From NCBI GenBank assembly GCA_028284955.1, contig JANQQS010000078.1:1-64000 (forward strand): a stretch of 64,000 nt of DNA, in the 5' to 3' direction. Origin of the DNA: Myxococcota bacterium. GTDB lineage: Bacteria; Myxococcota_A; Polyangia; Polyangiales; Houyiibacteriaceae. The position numbers and the translations under genes were made by a program. Positions 1 through 9,504 of this stretch are shown piece after piece. Below the pieces are notes generated by a model that was not told the DNA's origin, ran no database searches, and saw nothing but the letters and a program-made list of their open reading frames with translations. How positions within the stretch are numbered: the stretch's first letter is position 1; each line of letters begins with the position of its first letter.

Positions 1-78
1 ACGTGCCTCCTGGCGGGGGAGTTTGGGTGAATCGGCGGGGTCGTACCCCGACGAGAGGGTCTGGGTGCCAGACCCTCA
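1..78. repeat. Dispersed hairpin repeat, copy 1
   Basis: About 78 bases that recur with few changes at 16239-16316. It holds a short hairpin (CGGGG/CCCCG, near 36-50) and a perfect 10-bp stem (55-64 with 68-77, 3-base loop). It lies 19 bases beyond the stop codon of the minus-strand HAMP gene, so it may act at the 3' end of that transcript. The window may cut its left end. There is no T-tract, so it is not a classical intrinsic terminator. Confidence 0.8.
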
Positions 79-96
79 GGCAAACTGATCAGTGCT

Positions 97-720
97 CTAC
101 TCGAGGGCGGATTGCATGCGATCTCTTACTTCGATAATGCCCTGGAGCGAGTCGTTTTGCACGCCGGCCTGGCGGCATTGTTCGATGGCTGCGTCAAGCT
201 GTGCGATCTCTTCTGCCTGCGCGCCGCGCAATGACTCCACCATCTCTCGAAACGCTTCAAACACTTCTTGAAGCTCGTCTCCCTTGCGAAGGCGCCCGGC
301 GAGCCTGAGCTTCCCCGCCGATACTTCGTTCAACAGCATCCTCAGCTTGTAAGCCGGCCCGACCAAACGGTGAGTGACCATGATGCCGGTCAGCGCCAGC
401 GTGAGCGTCAACACCAGAATGCCCATGACAATGGCCGTCAGTACTTTCCTATCCTCTCGCTCGGCCCAACCTTCAAGCTCGGCGACCGTCTCCGGAGGAA
501 GGTCCGGCTGCATGGACATGTTGATGCTCAGCGCCTCGGTCAGGCCTCGGGAGTAGTCATACGCGAAGTACCCAAGCACTCCCGCAACGACAACCGTTAC
601 AGCCACAACCATGAACGTGTACTTCAGCTGAAACCGCGGATTCAGTAGATAGTTTCGGATTCTCCGGCGCGGTGGGCCGCCACTCATGCGCGGTTTGACC
701 GCTTCTGCGTCTGCCCCCAT
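97..720 (-). CDS. HAMP-domain membrane protein
   Basis: A 207-residue inner-membrane protein with two transmembrane segments at about residues 33-56 and 92-118, a short periplasmic loop between them, and a HAMP-type linker from about 118 to 170 that starts at a conserved Gly-Pro. There is no kinase, cyclase or methyl-accepting domain after the HAMP. Short HAMP-only proteins of this kind occur in myxobacteria and are presumed to pass signals to partner proteins; that role is inference. The N-terminus is basic and Pro-rich before the first helix, which orients it cytoplasmic. It is followed at its 3' end by a hairpin repeat. A divergent neighbour is absent: the next gene upstream (823-1695) is also on the minus strand, about 100 bases away. 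Confidence 0.8.
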   Translation of the reverse strand: MGADAEAVKPRMSGGPPRRRIRNYLLNPRFQLKYTFMVVAVTVVVAGVLGYFAYDYSRGLTEALSINMSMQPDLPPETVAELEGWAEREDRKVLTAIVMGILVLTLTLALTGIMVTHRLVGPAYKLRMLLNEVSAGKLRLAGRLRKGDELQEVFEAFREMVESLRGAQAEEIAQLDAAIEQCRQAGVQNDSLQGIIEVRDRMQSALE

Positions 721-822
721 GTCTACGCCTCCCTACTCGTTCTTGCTCTGCGCGAACGCGCCTTTATCTAATTATCGGTGGCGGACGACGGGACCGCAAC
801 AAAGCGTTGTTTCCCATCCCCG

Positions 823-1695
823 CTAGAAGCCAGACCGAGCCGCGCTAGCCTGCATCGCTTGCGGCAATCTTCGCATCGCGCCACGCAACGCACCTTCAAT
901 AGCCTGTTCACGAGCCTCACGACCGCGGCCTCCAGGCACCGACGCAGCGCCTTGGAGAATCGCGCGCATGTCTCTACCTGGGTACGTTCCTAGAATGACC
1001 GAAACGACCGCACGAACGCCTGACCCAGTACTCTCTACGCTGACAATCGAGCTGTCGAGAAAGTATCCGATAAGCCTTCGTTGGCGCAGCACCCTCCCCG
1101 CCTTTTTCCGGGTCTCGTTGGCCGGGGCCACTTCTACGCCGTCTAGTTGACGAACCTCTTTGGCGAGAAACTCGCGAACGCTTCGCAACGTCGCCTGGTC
1201 CACTGACCGACTCTTCGCCCCGGGCATACCGACGCCCACGTAGTAACGTGCGGGGCCGCGCGAAGGAGCCGGCCTCGAGGGAGGCGTGGTTCGACGCCTC
1301 GCGAGGAGCCCTCGAATCGCCCGCTCGACCGCAGCACGAACAGAACGAGATCGATCTCGGCGTGCGCGGCGAAGTGCAGGCAACGCGGACGTGGCTCCAA
1401 GGCGCCTCAGAGAGCTCGCGGCGGCCGTACGAACCGCCGGGTGACGATCCCGAAGCGCAGCGGTCAGAGCGCGCACCACCGGTTGTTCCAAATCTGAGCG
1501 TCCAAGAGAGATTGCCGCCTGCACACGAACGCGAAACGCCCGTGAACGGCGCAGCTTCCGTACTAGATAATCTGACCGCGCGTCGGCATGAGCCGGCGAC
1601 GCTTCGCCAAACGCGAGCAGCGCACCCAGCACGCTCAACAAAATCAGTCGCCATAACCCGCGCCCAGCACACTGCTGGAGCCTGCACCTGCTCAC
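823..1695 (-). CDS. Secreted HEAT-repeat protein
   Basis: A 290-residue protein from a GTG start, with a signal peptide whose hydrophobic core spans about residues 15-30 and ends in an Ala-rich cleavage region. Residues 40-130 form two or three HEAT repeats, seen as paired helices with the pattern of Arg, Ala and Leu typical of PBS-lyase HEAT proteins (VRxAAAxSLxxLG). The C-terminal half (about 150-280) is a mixed alpha/beta region not recognised. HEAT repeats bind other proteins, so it is probably an exported scaffold; the partner is unknown. The start could be shifted a few codons because no clear ribosome site is visible. Confidence 0.7.
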   Translation of the reverse strand: MSRCRLQQCAGRGLWRLILLSVLGALLAFGEASPAHADARSDYLVRKLRRSRAFRVRVQAAISLGRSDLEQPVVRALTAALRDRHPAVRTAAASSLRRLGATSALPALRRARRDRSRSVRAAVERAIRGLLARRRTTPPSRPAPSRGPARYYVGVGMPGAKSRSVDQATLRSVREFLAKEVRQLDGVEVAPANETRKKAGRVLRQRRLIGYFLDSSIVSVESTGSGVRAVVSVILGTYPGRDMRAILQGAASVPGGRGREAREQAIEGALRGAMRRLPQAMQASAARSGF

Positions 1696-1896
1696 TGCCC
1701 GCTACCTCCCCGGCCGCTACTTCTTCTCTCAAACCGGAACTTGCGTTTGGACGAGCGCACGTGCGATTGCTTCATCGGTAGATGGTAGTATCGCAGGCAA
1801 TAAGCAGCTTGGGCAATGCCCCATCAGGGATTCTTTCCACGTTGGCCGCACGATGCGGTGGTTGCAGCTTCCGTTGACAGCACGCACCCTCAGCTC

Positions 1897-3618
1897 ATGC
1901 GTGGGGTGACCCTCTGCCTCATCGGAGTGCTGGGCGTTATTGAAACAGTGGCGTCGCCCACACTCGCACAGCCAATGCTTCGCGTTCGCGCTGAAACACG
2001 CGTTGAGCTGAACGTGACCGACTCGAATGACAGCCTCCGGATCACCGGCTCGCTGCACGATGATGTAGGTACCCCGCTGCGGCATACATACATCGGAATC
2101 CGAGTCGTCGAGAAAGACAACAGAGCGCACCTCAAGCGACAACTTCGCACCGACTCCGACGGCAACTTCCAATTCGAGACCGAACTGCGTCCCGCGATCA
2201 CACGCATTACCGCTGCTTTTCCCGGCACGTCGTTTTACGAGCGTTCCGAAGCCGAACAGGAGATCGACCTCATCCGCATTCCGATTCGCCTCTCGCTCCA
2301 ACTGGACAACCAAGGTCAACTCGATCTCGATCAGACGTTTCATGTCGTGCACATTGTCGCGAGCGTGCGCACGCAACGTGCTTTGCCTGGTGATTCCGCA
2401 ATCCCTTCGGAGTCTGACGGTTCGGCGACAAGCCACTCATTGTCGGGATTGCCGATCACGCTCCGTGACGAACTGGGTCGGAAGCTGGGCTCGTCGTTCA
2501 CCGACGATGCAGGCCGAACGTCCATGCGCATTCGCAGCGACGAACTGGGTGAACCGGGAGCAGGACGACTAAGCGGTCAGTTCGCGGGGAGTGCAGCGTA
2601 CGCTCCGGCGCAAATCGAAACGCCGATTCTGCGGCATCGAAAGACAATGCTGACCCTGCGTCGCAGCGCTTCGGTGAACCCTCGCGAAAGGGTGACCCTA
2701 TCGGGCAAGTTGTATGACAGCCAAGGGCCACTGACGAATCGCGCAGTCGGCATTTTCTTTGAAAACGAACACGCGCGCACCATCCTTACGAGTCGCGACG
2801 GGACCTTTCGCTGCGCATTTGAGCGGTCGGATAAGTTCCCCTTCGACGGGACGGTGGTCGCACGTTTTGAAAGCGACTCGCTCGGTTGGGATTCTGCGGA
2901 GTCCAACCCAGTGGCAATTCGAGGCCAGGATGCATGGAACCAACCGTGGCCATGGATGGTGCTCTCCGCGGTCATATGTTTGCTGCTGTTGCTCACGGTC
3001 GGCCGGCGCCCGGGTTCGAACCGGAGCCCTGAACGCGCGCGAGGTGACCTCGCGCCGGGGATTGCGGAACGGCCCCGAGGTTCGCTCCGCAGCACGATTT
3101 TTCGAGTATCAGGTCGGGTGCTCGATCACCACACCGGTCGTCCAGTCGCAAACGCCTGGGTGTGGATTGACAGCCACGGCGCGTCTCAAAACGTGCCACT
3201 CGATCAGGTGCACGCATCCTTTGCTTCGGCGGATGTACGGCGCGGCGAGCCGCGGATACGAGCCGGCGCACCTGGCTATGAGCATGTGGAACGCGTAATC
3301 AAAATTCCTCATAGCGGGGAATGGTCCGACTTCGAGGTTCGACTGCAAAGCACGAGAGCGCTGGCGCTCGGAGCGTTTCAGCGAGTCGCGAACAAGATTC
3401 TGCCTCGGTCGCGAGACTGGTTCGTCACGACAAACCAAGAAGTTTCAGCACGTCGTCCTCACGACGCGTCCTTGGCTCGGCTCGCTCAACAGACCGATTC
3501 CGCTTACTACGGACCAGAAGCGCCAGACTTGGCAGAGGTCACGGAGCTGAACAGCAAAGCTCAAAAAATCGTTGCGGAGGAATCCGAACGCGACAAACTC
3601 TTCAAACCGTCTCGTTGA
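1897..3618 (+). CDS. Exported Ig-like/carboxypeptidase-regulatory-like membrane protein
   Basis: About 573 residues from the ATG at 1897, chosen because a good signal peptide follows directly; an in-frame start at 1816 would place about 27 odd residues in front of it. The exterior part holds three beta-sandwich-like units in which a default clause (GSLHD..., SGKLYD...) is followed by a strand pattern common to carboxypeptidase-regulatory or bacterial Ig-like domains. One transmembrane helix lies near residue 355, then a cytoplasmic part opens with another such unit (VSGRVLDHHTGRPV). No enzymatic motif is seen. Its 3' end is 61 bases before ftsY, so co-transcription is possible. Function unknown; adhesion or envelope structure is a guess. 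Confidence 0.7.
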   Translation: MRGVTLCLIGVLGVIETVASPTLAQPMLRVRAETRVELNVTDSNDSLRITGSLHDDVGTPLRHTYIGIRVVEKDNRAHLKRQLRTDSDGNFQFETELRPAITRITAAFPGTSFYERSEAEQEIDLIRIPIRLSLQLDNQGQLDLDQTFHVVHIVASVRTQRALPGDSAIPSESDGSATSHSLSGLPITLRDELGRKLGSSFTDDAGRTSMRIRSDELGEPGAGRLSGQFAGSAAYAPAQIETPILRHRKTMLTLRRSASVNPRERVTLSGKLYDSQGPLTNRAVGIFFENEHARTILTSRDGTFRCAFERSDKFPFDGTVVARFESDSLGWDSAESNPVAIRGQDAWNQPWPWMVLSAVICLLLLLTVGRRPGSNRSPERARGDLAPGIAERPRGSLRSTIFRVSGRVLDHHTGRPVANAWVWIDSHGASQNVPLDQVHASFASADVRRGEPRIRAGAPGYEHVERVIKIPHSGEWSDFEVRLQSTRALALGAFQRVANKILPRSRDWFVTTNQEVSARRPHDASLARLAQQTDSAYYGPEAPDLAEVTELNSKAQKIVAEESERDKLFKPSR

Positions 3619-3679
3619 CTGCGCTCCCGAGTCGTTTCTATATTGCGCGTCCACGCGAGCCCGGATCCCCAAAGAGACC

Positions 3680-4921
3680 ATGGAAATCACGATTATCCTA
3701 GTCGCCCTGATCGTCATCATCGGCATCGGCATCGCGCTACGCCGTAAGGGCGCGAAATCACTGACTGGTGGAGGGCAAACGGCCCAACCACTGGCCCGCG
3801 ACACGACGGCACGAGCGCCAGACAAACAAGCACCAGGACGGGAGCCGGAGGCAGATGCCGCCGATACCCCCCGAGCGCCGCTACCGCCCGGAGCCGCCGC
3901 TGCGGTGCCGCAGAAGAAACCGGATGTCGAAGCGCCTCCGCAAGAGCCTGAGCCTCAACCCGAGCCGCAAGCGAAACCGTCCCATGAAGACCTCAGCGCA
4001 CTGCGCAAAGGCCTCAAATCAACCCGCGGTGGATTCATCTCGCGACTGGCAAAGTTGTTCCAGAAGGCCGACGCGATCGACCCGGCGCTACTCGACGAAA
4101 TCGAAGAGGTACTGATCACCGCCGATGTGGGAGTCAAAACGTCTCAGAAAATTCTGTCGCGACTGCGTGAACGTCTTGAGCGAAACGAACTCACCGATAG
4201 CGACAAAGTTTGGGAAGCGATCCGAGAAGAGGCGCGAGGAATCCTGGAGACCAACGGTGACTCGTTTCAGCTCTCGTCTCAAACTCCATCCGTCGTATTG
4301 GTCGTCGGCGTCAACGGTGCCGGCAAGACCACCACCATCGGAAAACTGGCGAGTCGTTTCGCCGCCGCCGGGCAGAAGACGATCCTCGCCGCGGGGGACA
4401 CGTTTCGCGCAGCTGCGGTGCTGCAGCTCGAAGTCTGGGGACGCCGCGTGGGCTGCCCCGTGGTCAAAGGAAAAGAGCGAGCAGACCCCGGATCGGTCAT
4501 TTTCGACGCCATCAAGAACGCGCAGCAGAGCGGGGCGAACGTCGTCATCGCCGACACGGCGGGACGGCTTCACACCAAGACACCTCTCATGGACGAACTG
4601 AAGAAGGTGGGTCGAACGGTCGAAAAGGCTTTGGGTCGGCCGGCGGATCACGTAATCTTGGTTCTCGATTCGACAACAGGCCAAAATGCCATTCAACAAG
4701 CCCAGCTGTTCAAAGAAGCGCTTCCCATCTCCGGAATTGTGTTAACGAAACTTGATGGCACAGCCAAAGGTGGGGTTATATTGGGCATCGTGGACGAGCA
4801 CGAGGTACCAGTTCGGTTTATCGGAATCGGAGAACGGGTTGAGGATTTGCGCGAGTTCGATGCGCGGAGCTTTGTGGAAGCGTTGTTCGAAAAACCAGAC
4901 GACGAATCGCTCGCCGCTTAG
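3680..4921 (+). CDS. ftsY: Signal recognition particle receptor FtsY
   Basis: GTPase that docks the SRP-ribosome complex at the inner membrane for co-translational insertion. The ATG at 3680 gives 413 residues and begins with a hydrophobic segment (about 3-20), a membrane anchor seen in delta-proteobacterial FtsY. A Pro/Glu-rich linker follows to about residue 105, then the NG domain. Visible GTPase motifs are GVNGAGKTTT (P-loop, from about 210), DTFRAAA, DTAGR and TKLDGTAKGG. An in-frame start at 3572 lies inside the preceding gene and is unlikely. Assignment is secure. Confidence 0.97.
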   Translation: MEITIILVALIVIIGIGIALRRKGAKSLTGGGQTAQPLARDTTARAPDKQAPGREPEADAADTPRAPLPPGAAAAVPQKKPDVEAPPQEPEPQPEPQAKPSHEDLSALRKGLKSTRGGFISRLAKLFQKADAIDPALLDEIEEVLITADVGVKTSQKILSRLRERLERNELTDSDKVWEAIREEARGILETNGDSFQLSSQTPSVVLVVGVNGAGKTTTIGKLASRFAAAGQKTILAAGDTFRAAAVLQLEVWGRRVGCPVVKGKERADPGSVIFDAIKNAQQSGANVVIADTAGRLHTKTPLMDELKKVGRTVEKALGRPADHVILVLDSTTGQNAIQQAQLFKEALPISGIVLTKLDGTAKGGVILGIVDEHEVPVRFIGIGERVEDLREFDARSFVEALFEKPDDESLAA

Positions 4922-5058
4922 CAAGCCAAACCAATTGATTGCGTTCGTGCCAGCGTGATATAGTTCGGCGGCCAACCAGCAAGGACTATTTTGCAAGTGA
5001 TTTCAAAGGTTTGCTTTCGTGTCAGCTCAAAACTCTGGAGACGGAGGAAAACCTGACA

Positions 5059-6042
5059 ATGAAGTTTCCCGTGTCTGGTTGGATGTGGATCGCCCCTGCG
5101 CTCCTGCTGACGGTTCCTTCGATGTCGCATGCGCAGATGGACTTCAGCTTGGACGAGGCAGAAACCGACGAGTCCGCTGACAGCTCGGAATCGGCCGACG
5201 GTTCCGAAGGTGCCGGCACGGACGAGTCGGGCCCTGAAGGCGTAGATGCCGAAGGTCAAGCGGGAGCCGATTTCGGCACCGGCGACGGCGACATCATCGG
5301 CGAGCTCGCAGCGGAGGCGAATAAGCCGGAGCAGCGGGCTGAAAAAGGCCCCAAGAGGACCGAGACCGTCGAGGAAATCTACGCCGTGCAGCAAATCTAC
5401 GCGCTGCGCATCAATCGCCTAGAACTCGCCCCCTCGTTTGCGTTCACATTGAACGATCCGTACGTGCGTCGCACCGGGCTCGGGGTCGCGCTCAACTACT
5501 GGTGGACGAACGTACTCGCGCTTGGCGCGAACTTCCTGTGGTACGAAGGGCTCGAGTCCGAATCGGACGTGAACTTCTTCGTGCGCCGCTCGACCCGGCT
5601 CGCTGTGCCGCTAACGCAGTGGCAACTTGGCGCATGGCTCAACTTCACCTACGTCCCGTTGTACGGAAAGTTTGCAGCGTTTCGGCGGCTTATCTTCCAG
5701 TGGGATGCGTACGTAGTGGGCGGCGTCGGGCTCATGCGAACACGTCCGATTCCTGTCATCGACCCAGCGATTCGCGAGTTCGATTACGAGTTACGCGTTG
5801 CGTTTAATATCGGTCTCGGAATACGAGTTTTCATTACCCGCTACCTCGCCGCGTTCATTGAGTTCCGCGACTATCTACATCTCGAGCGCTTCGAAAATAT
5901 TGAAGTCGCGCTGGGTGACGAGCAGCGTGAAGATTCTTCCACCTGGTTCGCAGACAGTCCCACACTCAGAAACAACGCGACGGTGCAGGTTGGCTTGACG
6001 ATCTTCTTCCCCTTCAGGTTTGAATACCGCTTGCCGAAGTGA
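5059..6042 (+). CDS. Outer membrane beta-barrel protein (myxobacterial type)
   Basis: 327 residues from the ATG at 5059, which is preceded by a purine-rich ribosome site (GGAGACGGAGGA). A signal peptide ending in SHA-Q is followed by an acidic, low-complexity Asp/Glu/Ser/Gly stretch (about 30-90) and then by a beta-barrel with alternating aromatic strands. The barrel ends in a strand closing on FRFEYRLPK. It is similar in layout to the next gene, and both match a family of barrels found in tandem in myxobacteria; the function of that family is not established. The acidic stretch may sit in the periplasm. The stop codon overlaps the next start by one base (TGATG), indicating translational coupling. 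Confidence 0.8.
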   Translation: MKFPVSGWMWIAPALLLTVPSMSHAQMDFSLDEAETDESADSSESADGSEGAGTDESGPEGVDAEGQAGADFGTGDGDIIGELAAEANKPEQRAEKGPKRTETVEEIYAVQQIYALRINRLELAPSFAFTLNDPYVRRTGLGVALNYWWTNVLALGANFLWYEGLESESDVNFFVRRSTRLAVPLTQWQLGAWLNFTYVPLYGKFAAFRRLIFQWDAYVVGGVGLMRTRPIPVIDPAIREFDYELRVAFNIGLGIRVFITRYLAAFIEFRDYLHLERFENIEVALGDEQREDSSTWFADSPTLRNNATVQVGLTIFFPFRFEYRLPK

Positions 6043-6911
6043 TGAGAGCCTTGCGAATGATGACTAAGAAGATCTTGATCTCCCTACTCGGCGCCGGTTT
6101 GGCGTGCGTTGCGCTGCAATCGCCCGTCCCTGTCCGTGCTCAGGAAGTGCAGATCACCGGACCACTCGCCGGCGCCCCCGCCGTGCGCAAGATGCGCCTT
6201 TACCGAAAAGGCAGAGTTCAACTGCAGCCTTTCTTGGGCTTCACAATCCGCGACGAGTTTTCACGGTCGCTCATGTTCGGACTTCAAGCCAACTACCATT
6301 TCACGGAGTGGTTGGGGCTCGGGTTTTGGGGCGGATTTGCTGGAGTGAATCTCGATACACAGCTGACGAAAGAAGTAGACTCCAAAGGCGTCAGCACCGA
6401 CCGGAACCGCCTGAGTCTTCCCTCGCGCCAAGGTTTTGATAGCCAAATCGCCACGCTCACGTGGGCAGCGGCGATTCAAGCGACCTTCATTCCGCTGCGC
6501 GGCAAGCTCGCCTTGTTTCAGAAGGTGTTCAGCGATACCGACTTCTATATTTTCGGGGGAGCGGCCTTCATTGGATTGGAAGAGCGCGCTGATGTCTCCG
6601 ACGGATCAGTGTGTTCGGCGCCCGGCCAAGCTTGTTTGGACACACAAACCGCTCGGTCTAGCCGTGTCGCGATTGCTCCCACGTTCGGCGCCGGGCTCAC
6701 CATGTACTTCAACGAGTACCTAGGTCTGTCGGTGGAGTGGCGAGGTCTGCCATTTGCTTGGAATACATCCGGTACCGACGAGTCGGGTTCACCGGCTGGA
6801 GACTTCCCCGACGGACAAATCGATTCGGACGACCGACGATTTCAGTTCAATCAGATGATCAACATCGGCTTGGTCTTCTATCTTCCGGTTCACGCGCGAA
6901 TCACCGACTAG
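6042..6911 (+). CDS. Outer membrane beta-barrel protein, paralogue of the preceding gene
   Basis: 289 residues from the ATG that overlaps the previous stop codon; an ATG at 6057 or 6060 would give a cleaner signal peptide. After the signal peptide (cleavage near VRA-Q) come beta strands that share motifs with the preceding protein, such as FTxxDxF/YxRS, a WLGLGF-type strand and FIPLRGKLALFQK, which matches YVPLYGKFAAFRR upstream. It has an additional loop with a pair of Cys (about 193-200) that could form a disulphide. Probably works with the preceding barrel. Confidence 0.8.
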   Translation: MRALRMMTKKILISLLGAGLACVALQSPVPVRAQEVQITGPLAGAPAVRKMRLYRKGRVQLQPFLGFTIRDEFSRSLMFGLQANYHFTEWLGLGFWGGFAGVNLDTQLTKEVDSKGVSTDRNRLSLPSRQGFDSQIATLTWAAAIQATFIPLRGKLALFQKVFSDTDFYIFGGAAFIGLEERADVSDGSVCSAPGQACLDTQTARSSRVAIAPTFGAGLTMYFNEYLGLSVEWRGLPFAWNTSGTDESGSPAGDFPDGQIDSDDRRFQFNQMINIGLVFYLPVHARITD

Positions 6912-6945
6912 CGCATCGCGACGACACGTTCACGTCGGGAACAAG

Positions 6946-6976
6946 CGCGATTCTTCGGAACCGCGATTCTTCGGAA
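6946..6976. repeat. Two tandem copies of a 16-bp unit
   Basis: The 15-base string CGCGATTCTTCGGAA occurs at 6946-6960 and again at 6962-6976 in the 165-base gap between convergent genes. It may be part of a transcript end. Nothing else is seen in this gap. Confidence 0.6.
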
Positions 6977-7076
6977 CTTCGGCAGATCGTCTCACGAGGT
7001 TCTTCAATCGCTTGGAAGCCGAGTTAAACGAATTCTCTCGTCGCTCGACCTAATAACTCTGCGTGACGAGAGTCCT

Positions 7077-7793
7077 CTACGTACGACGGGGGTTCCCGGA
7101 TGAATCGAGCGCGTATCCGGTGGGCAACTTCTCCAGTAGTTCCGCACGTGGCCCAGGGAGCTTCCAGTTTCGCTCGATAAAGCCATCCAAGATTCGGGCT
7201 CGGACGCGAACGCTCTCTTCTCGAAGCAGGAGCTCGGAGAGCGCCTGAGCACCCTCTTCTTGATTTTGGGCGACCAGCGCGCCGACCGCGTGGAAGCGAG
7301 TTGTCTCGTTGACATCTTCCAAAAACGGTCGAACTGCATCGAATACCTGAGTACTGACGTGATCTTCGAGCGCAGAGAGAACCTGAATTTTCTTCTGGGG
7401 ATCCCGCTCGTACTCCGTATCCATGGTGGAAAGAAGATCGAGCAGTGCACGCTCCACCTCTTCGGAACCAACCAGTTTCCCAAGCATTTTCAGCGGCCAG
7501 GAAATCGATTCACTGGATTGCAAGAACGCAAGGATCGGCTGCACGGCTGTTTCGCCGCTCGCGACGATTGACTGAAAAACGGCGTCTTTTTCCTCTTGGT
7601 CGGTGATGCTCGGGTCCACTCGAAACGTAAACCGCTTGAGCAAAGCACCGATCGACTCGGGAGTTCCCATTTTGGTCAGCGCTTGAATCGATTCCCAACG
7701 ATCCTGCGCTTGAGATCGCTTATTGGCAACTCTCGCCGCGTGCTTCTTGAGGGCACCGTCCGGAGTTGACTTTAGAAAACCAAATATTCCCAT
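7077..7793 (-). CDS. HEAT-repeat protein, cytoplasmic
   Basis: 238 residues from the ATG at 7793 (an upstream in-frame start adds 11 poorly supported residues). It begins with an amphipathic segment IFGFLKSTP and has no signal peptide. The rest is a run of helix pairs of HEAT/PBS-lyase type, for example around residues 35-60, 75-100 and 140-200, with the pattern RFHAVGALVAQ. Similar HEAT proteins are common in myxobacteria and probably serve as scaffolds. It sits 47 bases downstream of the Cache/HAMP sensor gene on the same strand, so the two are likely co-transcribed and may share a pathway. Confidence 0.75.
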   Translation of the reverse strand: MGIFGFLKSTPDGALKKHAARVANKRSQAQDRWESIQALTKMGTPESIGALLKRFTFRVDPSITDQEEKDAVFQSIVASGETAVQPILAFLQSSESISWPLKMLGKLVGSEEVERALLDLLSTMDTEYERDPQKKIQVLSALEDHVSTQVFDAVRPFLEDVNETTRFHAVGALVAQNQEEGAQALSELLLREESVRVRARILDGFIERNWKLPGPRAELLEKLPTGYALDSSGNPRRT

Positions 7794-7840
7794 GCGACAC
7801 GCAACAGCGAGAGTTTCCTGCATCAACTAGCGAATACTGC

Positions 7841-9304
7841 TCAGCGAATCAAGACGGGGCGGAGCACAACTTGTTTGCCTTGGGCCTGAACCTGAAACCG
7901 AACCATGCGGCATCCATGCTTTTGAGCCAAACCCTGGGCATTCCGCTCCAAGCGCTTGATGAATCGATCCTGCGAAATACCCGAAACGTCTTCTCCGACG
8001 GACTGTTTGGCAGACACGTACTCCTGATAGACGCGCGTCTGATAGGCATCCTCGGGCTCGGATGCGAGCTGTGCCGCGAGATTCGCATCCTCGATGACAT
8101 CGCTGCCTCCGGCCGAGGATGCAGCCGCGGCTGGTGCTTCACCACCCGCGCCACCGGGCATGCCGGCCCACTCGCCGCCGCTCGACACGCCATCTTCATC
8201 GGTTTCAGAAACGCCCGTGAATACATTGATGAGCTGGTTTATGCGATATGCAAGCCCGCCGAACTCGGCGCTTTCGACATCCAGACGAAGGTCTGTGCGC
8301 CCGTTGATCACCGCAAGCACCCCTTCCTCGATTTCCTCGAGGGGTCGAAGCAACCCTGTGCCGATCATGAACCCGTACAGCACGACGCCGAGAACACCCA
8401 CCGCCATGAGCAGCAAAATGACCATGCTCACATCCGCGAGCTCCATTTTGCGGGTCTTGTTCGCGAGCACGACATAAGCCACTTTCGCCGAGGGCGTCAT
8501 CGGAAGCGATGACGTGACCCCTACGTACTCCTGCCCGCCGAAGGCGGCGCTCCAACGCCCGCTCGAGCCGCCTCCGAGCGCTGAGCGCGTGCTGGATTCG
8601 GACTCTCCGTAGAGCTGTTTTTGCATCTTCGCAGCGAGCGGCGCGGAAAGCGATGAGCTGTAGACTTTTTCCTCAGTCAAGATCGCAACGTCTCGACCCA
8701 GCACCTTCGACTCCGCGCGCGCCATGCCGTTGGACAAGTCGTAGCCCACGAGGAGCACCCCCACCACGCCGCCTCGCTGGCTGTGAATCGGCGCAACCGC
8801 GATTTGGAGCAGCTTGTTTTCGTCCGCGTGCATCCATACGTCGTGCTGCGGCCGCCCTTCTTTGAGAGCCGCACTAAGCGCGGGAACCTGTTTGACCAGC
8901 GACTGGCCGTACAACCGGTTGATATCCTGGTTTCTGGCTACGACCTTCCCTGTTTCATCGGTAATCACGACGATGTCGGGAAGACTCCCGCGGCCTCGCG
9001 CTGGATCTTGAAACCACGCCGCGACCTGGTCTGCCGCTTCAAACGCTCGTCTTCGGCGACTGGATTCGTCCAACGCGGCAAACACCCCGCGAACGCTTCG
9101 ATTCCTTGCGCGGTCGCGTACGTGGTCAAGGAACTCGATGCCGGACAATCGCCATGTGATCGCGAAAAGCGCATTGTCGGAATCGATTCGAGCGTCGATC
9201 TCTTTCGTGACGGCCGATTCAATCTGGGATCGAACCACGAAAAACGAAACCAAACCGACCACCAGAACGGCAACTACGTTACCGGCTATGATCTTTAGCC
9301 GCAT
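7841..9304 (-). CDS. Cache/HAMP membrane sensor, MXAN_5187-like
   Basis: 487 residues from the ATG at 9304. A first transmembrane helix (about 6-24) is followed by a periplasmic region of about 265 residues with Cache/PAS-like features (PDIVVITDETGKVVAR and VGVLLVGYDLS), a second helix (about 292-316), a HAMP linker (about 317-375), an Ala/Gly-rich hinge, and a conserved C-terminal module of about 70 residues rich in helix (YQEYVSAKQ... to the end). The layout agrees with proteins named after M. xanthus MXAN_5187, which I recall rather than verified. No kinase or cyclase domain is present, so output must go through the C-terminal module or a partner, possibly the adjacent HEAT protein. Confidence 0.8.
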   Translation of the reverse strand: MRLKIIAGNVVAVLVVGLVSFFVVRSQIESAVTKEIDARIDSDNALFAITWRLSGIEFLDHVRDRARNRSVRGVFAALDESSRRRRAFEAADQVAAWFQDPARGRGSLPDIVVITDETGKVVARNQDINRLYGQSLVKQVPALSAALKEGRPQHDVWMHADENKLLQIAVAPIHSQRGGVVGVLLVGYDLSNGMARAESKVLGRDVAILTEEKVYSSSLSAPLAAKMQKQLYGESESSTRSALGGGSSGRWSAAFGGQEYVGVTSSLPMTPSAKVAYVVLANKTRKMELADVSMVILLLMAVGVLGVVLYGFMIGTGLLRPLEEIEEGVLAVINGRTDLRLDVESAEFGGLAYRINQLINVFTGVSETDEDGVSSGGEWAGMPGGAGGEAPAAAASSAGGSDVIEDANLAAQLASEPEDAYQTRVYQEYVSAKQSVGEDVSGISQDRFIKRLERNAQGLAQKHGCRMVRFQVQAQGKQVVLRPVLIR

Positions 9305-9504
9305 GCGGGCTCTCCTTCCGCGAGCTTCGGACCATTCCATCCGCCCCTGCGACTGCCGGGGAACCTCCGAAACCTAGTATTCAAAACCCTGTCTTCAGAC
9401 GAACGTGGGAGCCGCCTGCCCCCCCGACAAACCCCAAATTGCTGCAGAATAGACAACTTACGATGCGCCTGGAGTATCACTTGGTAGTCGGCTCGGTCAA
9501 CATC

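Noticed and set aside
1248-1781. 177-residue plus frame opposite the HEAT-repeat gene
   Set aside because: Opposite a frame with a signal peptide and HEAT pattern; residue make-up is Arg/Glu/Pro biased as expected of a shadow.
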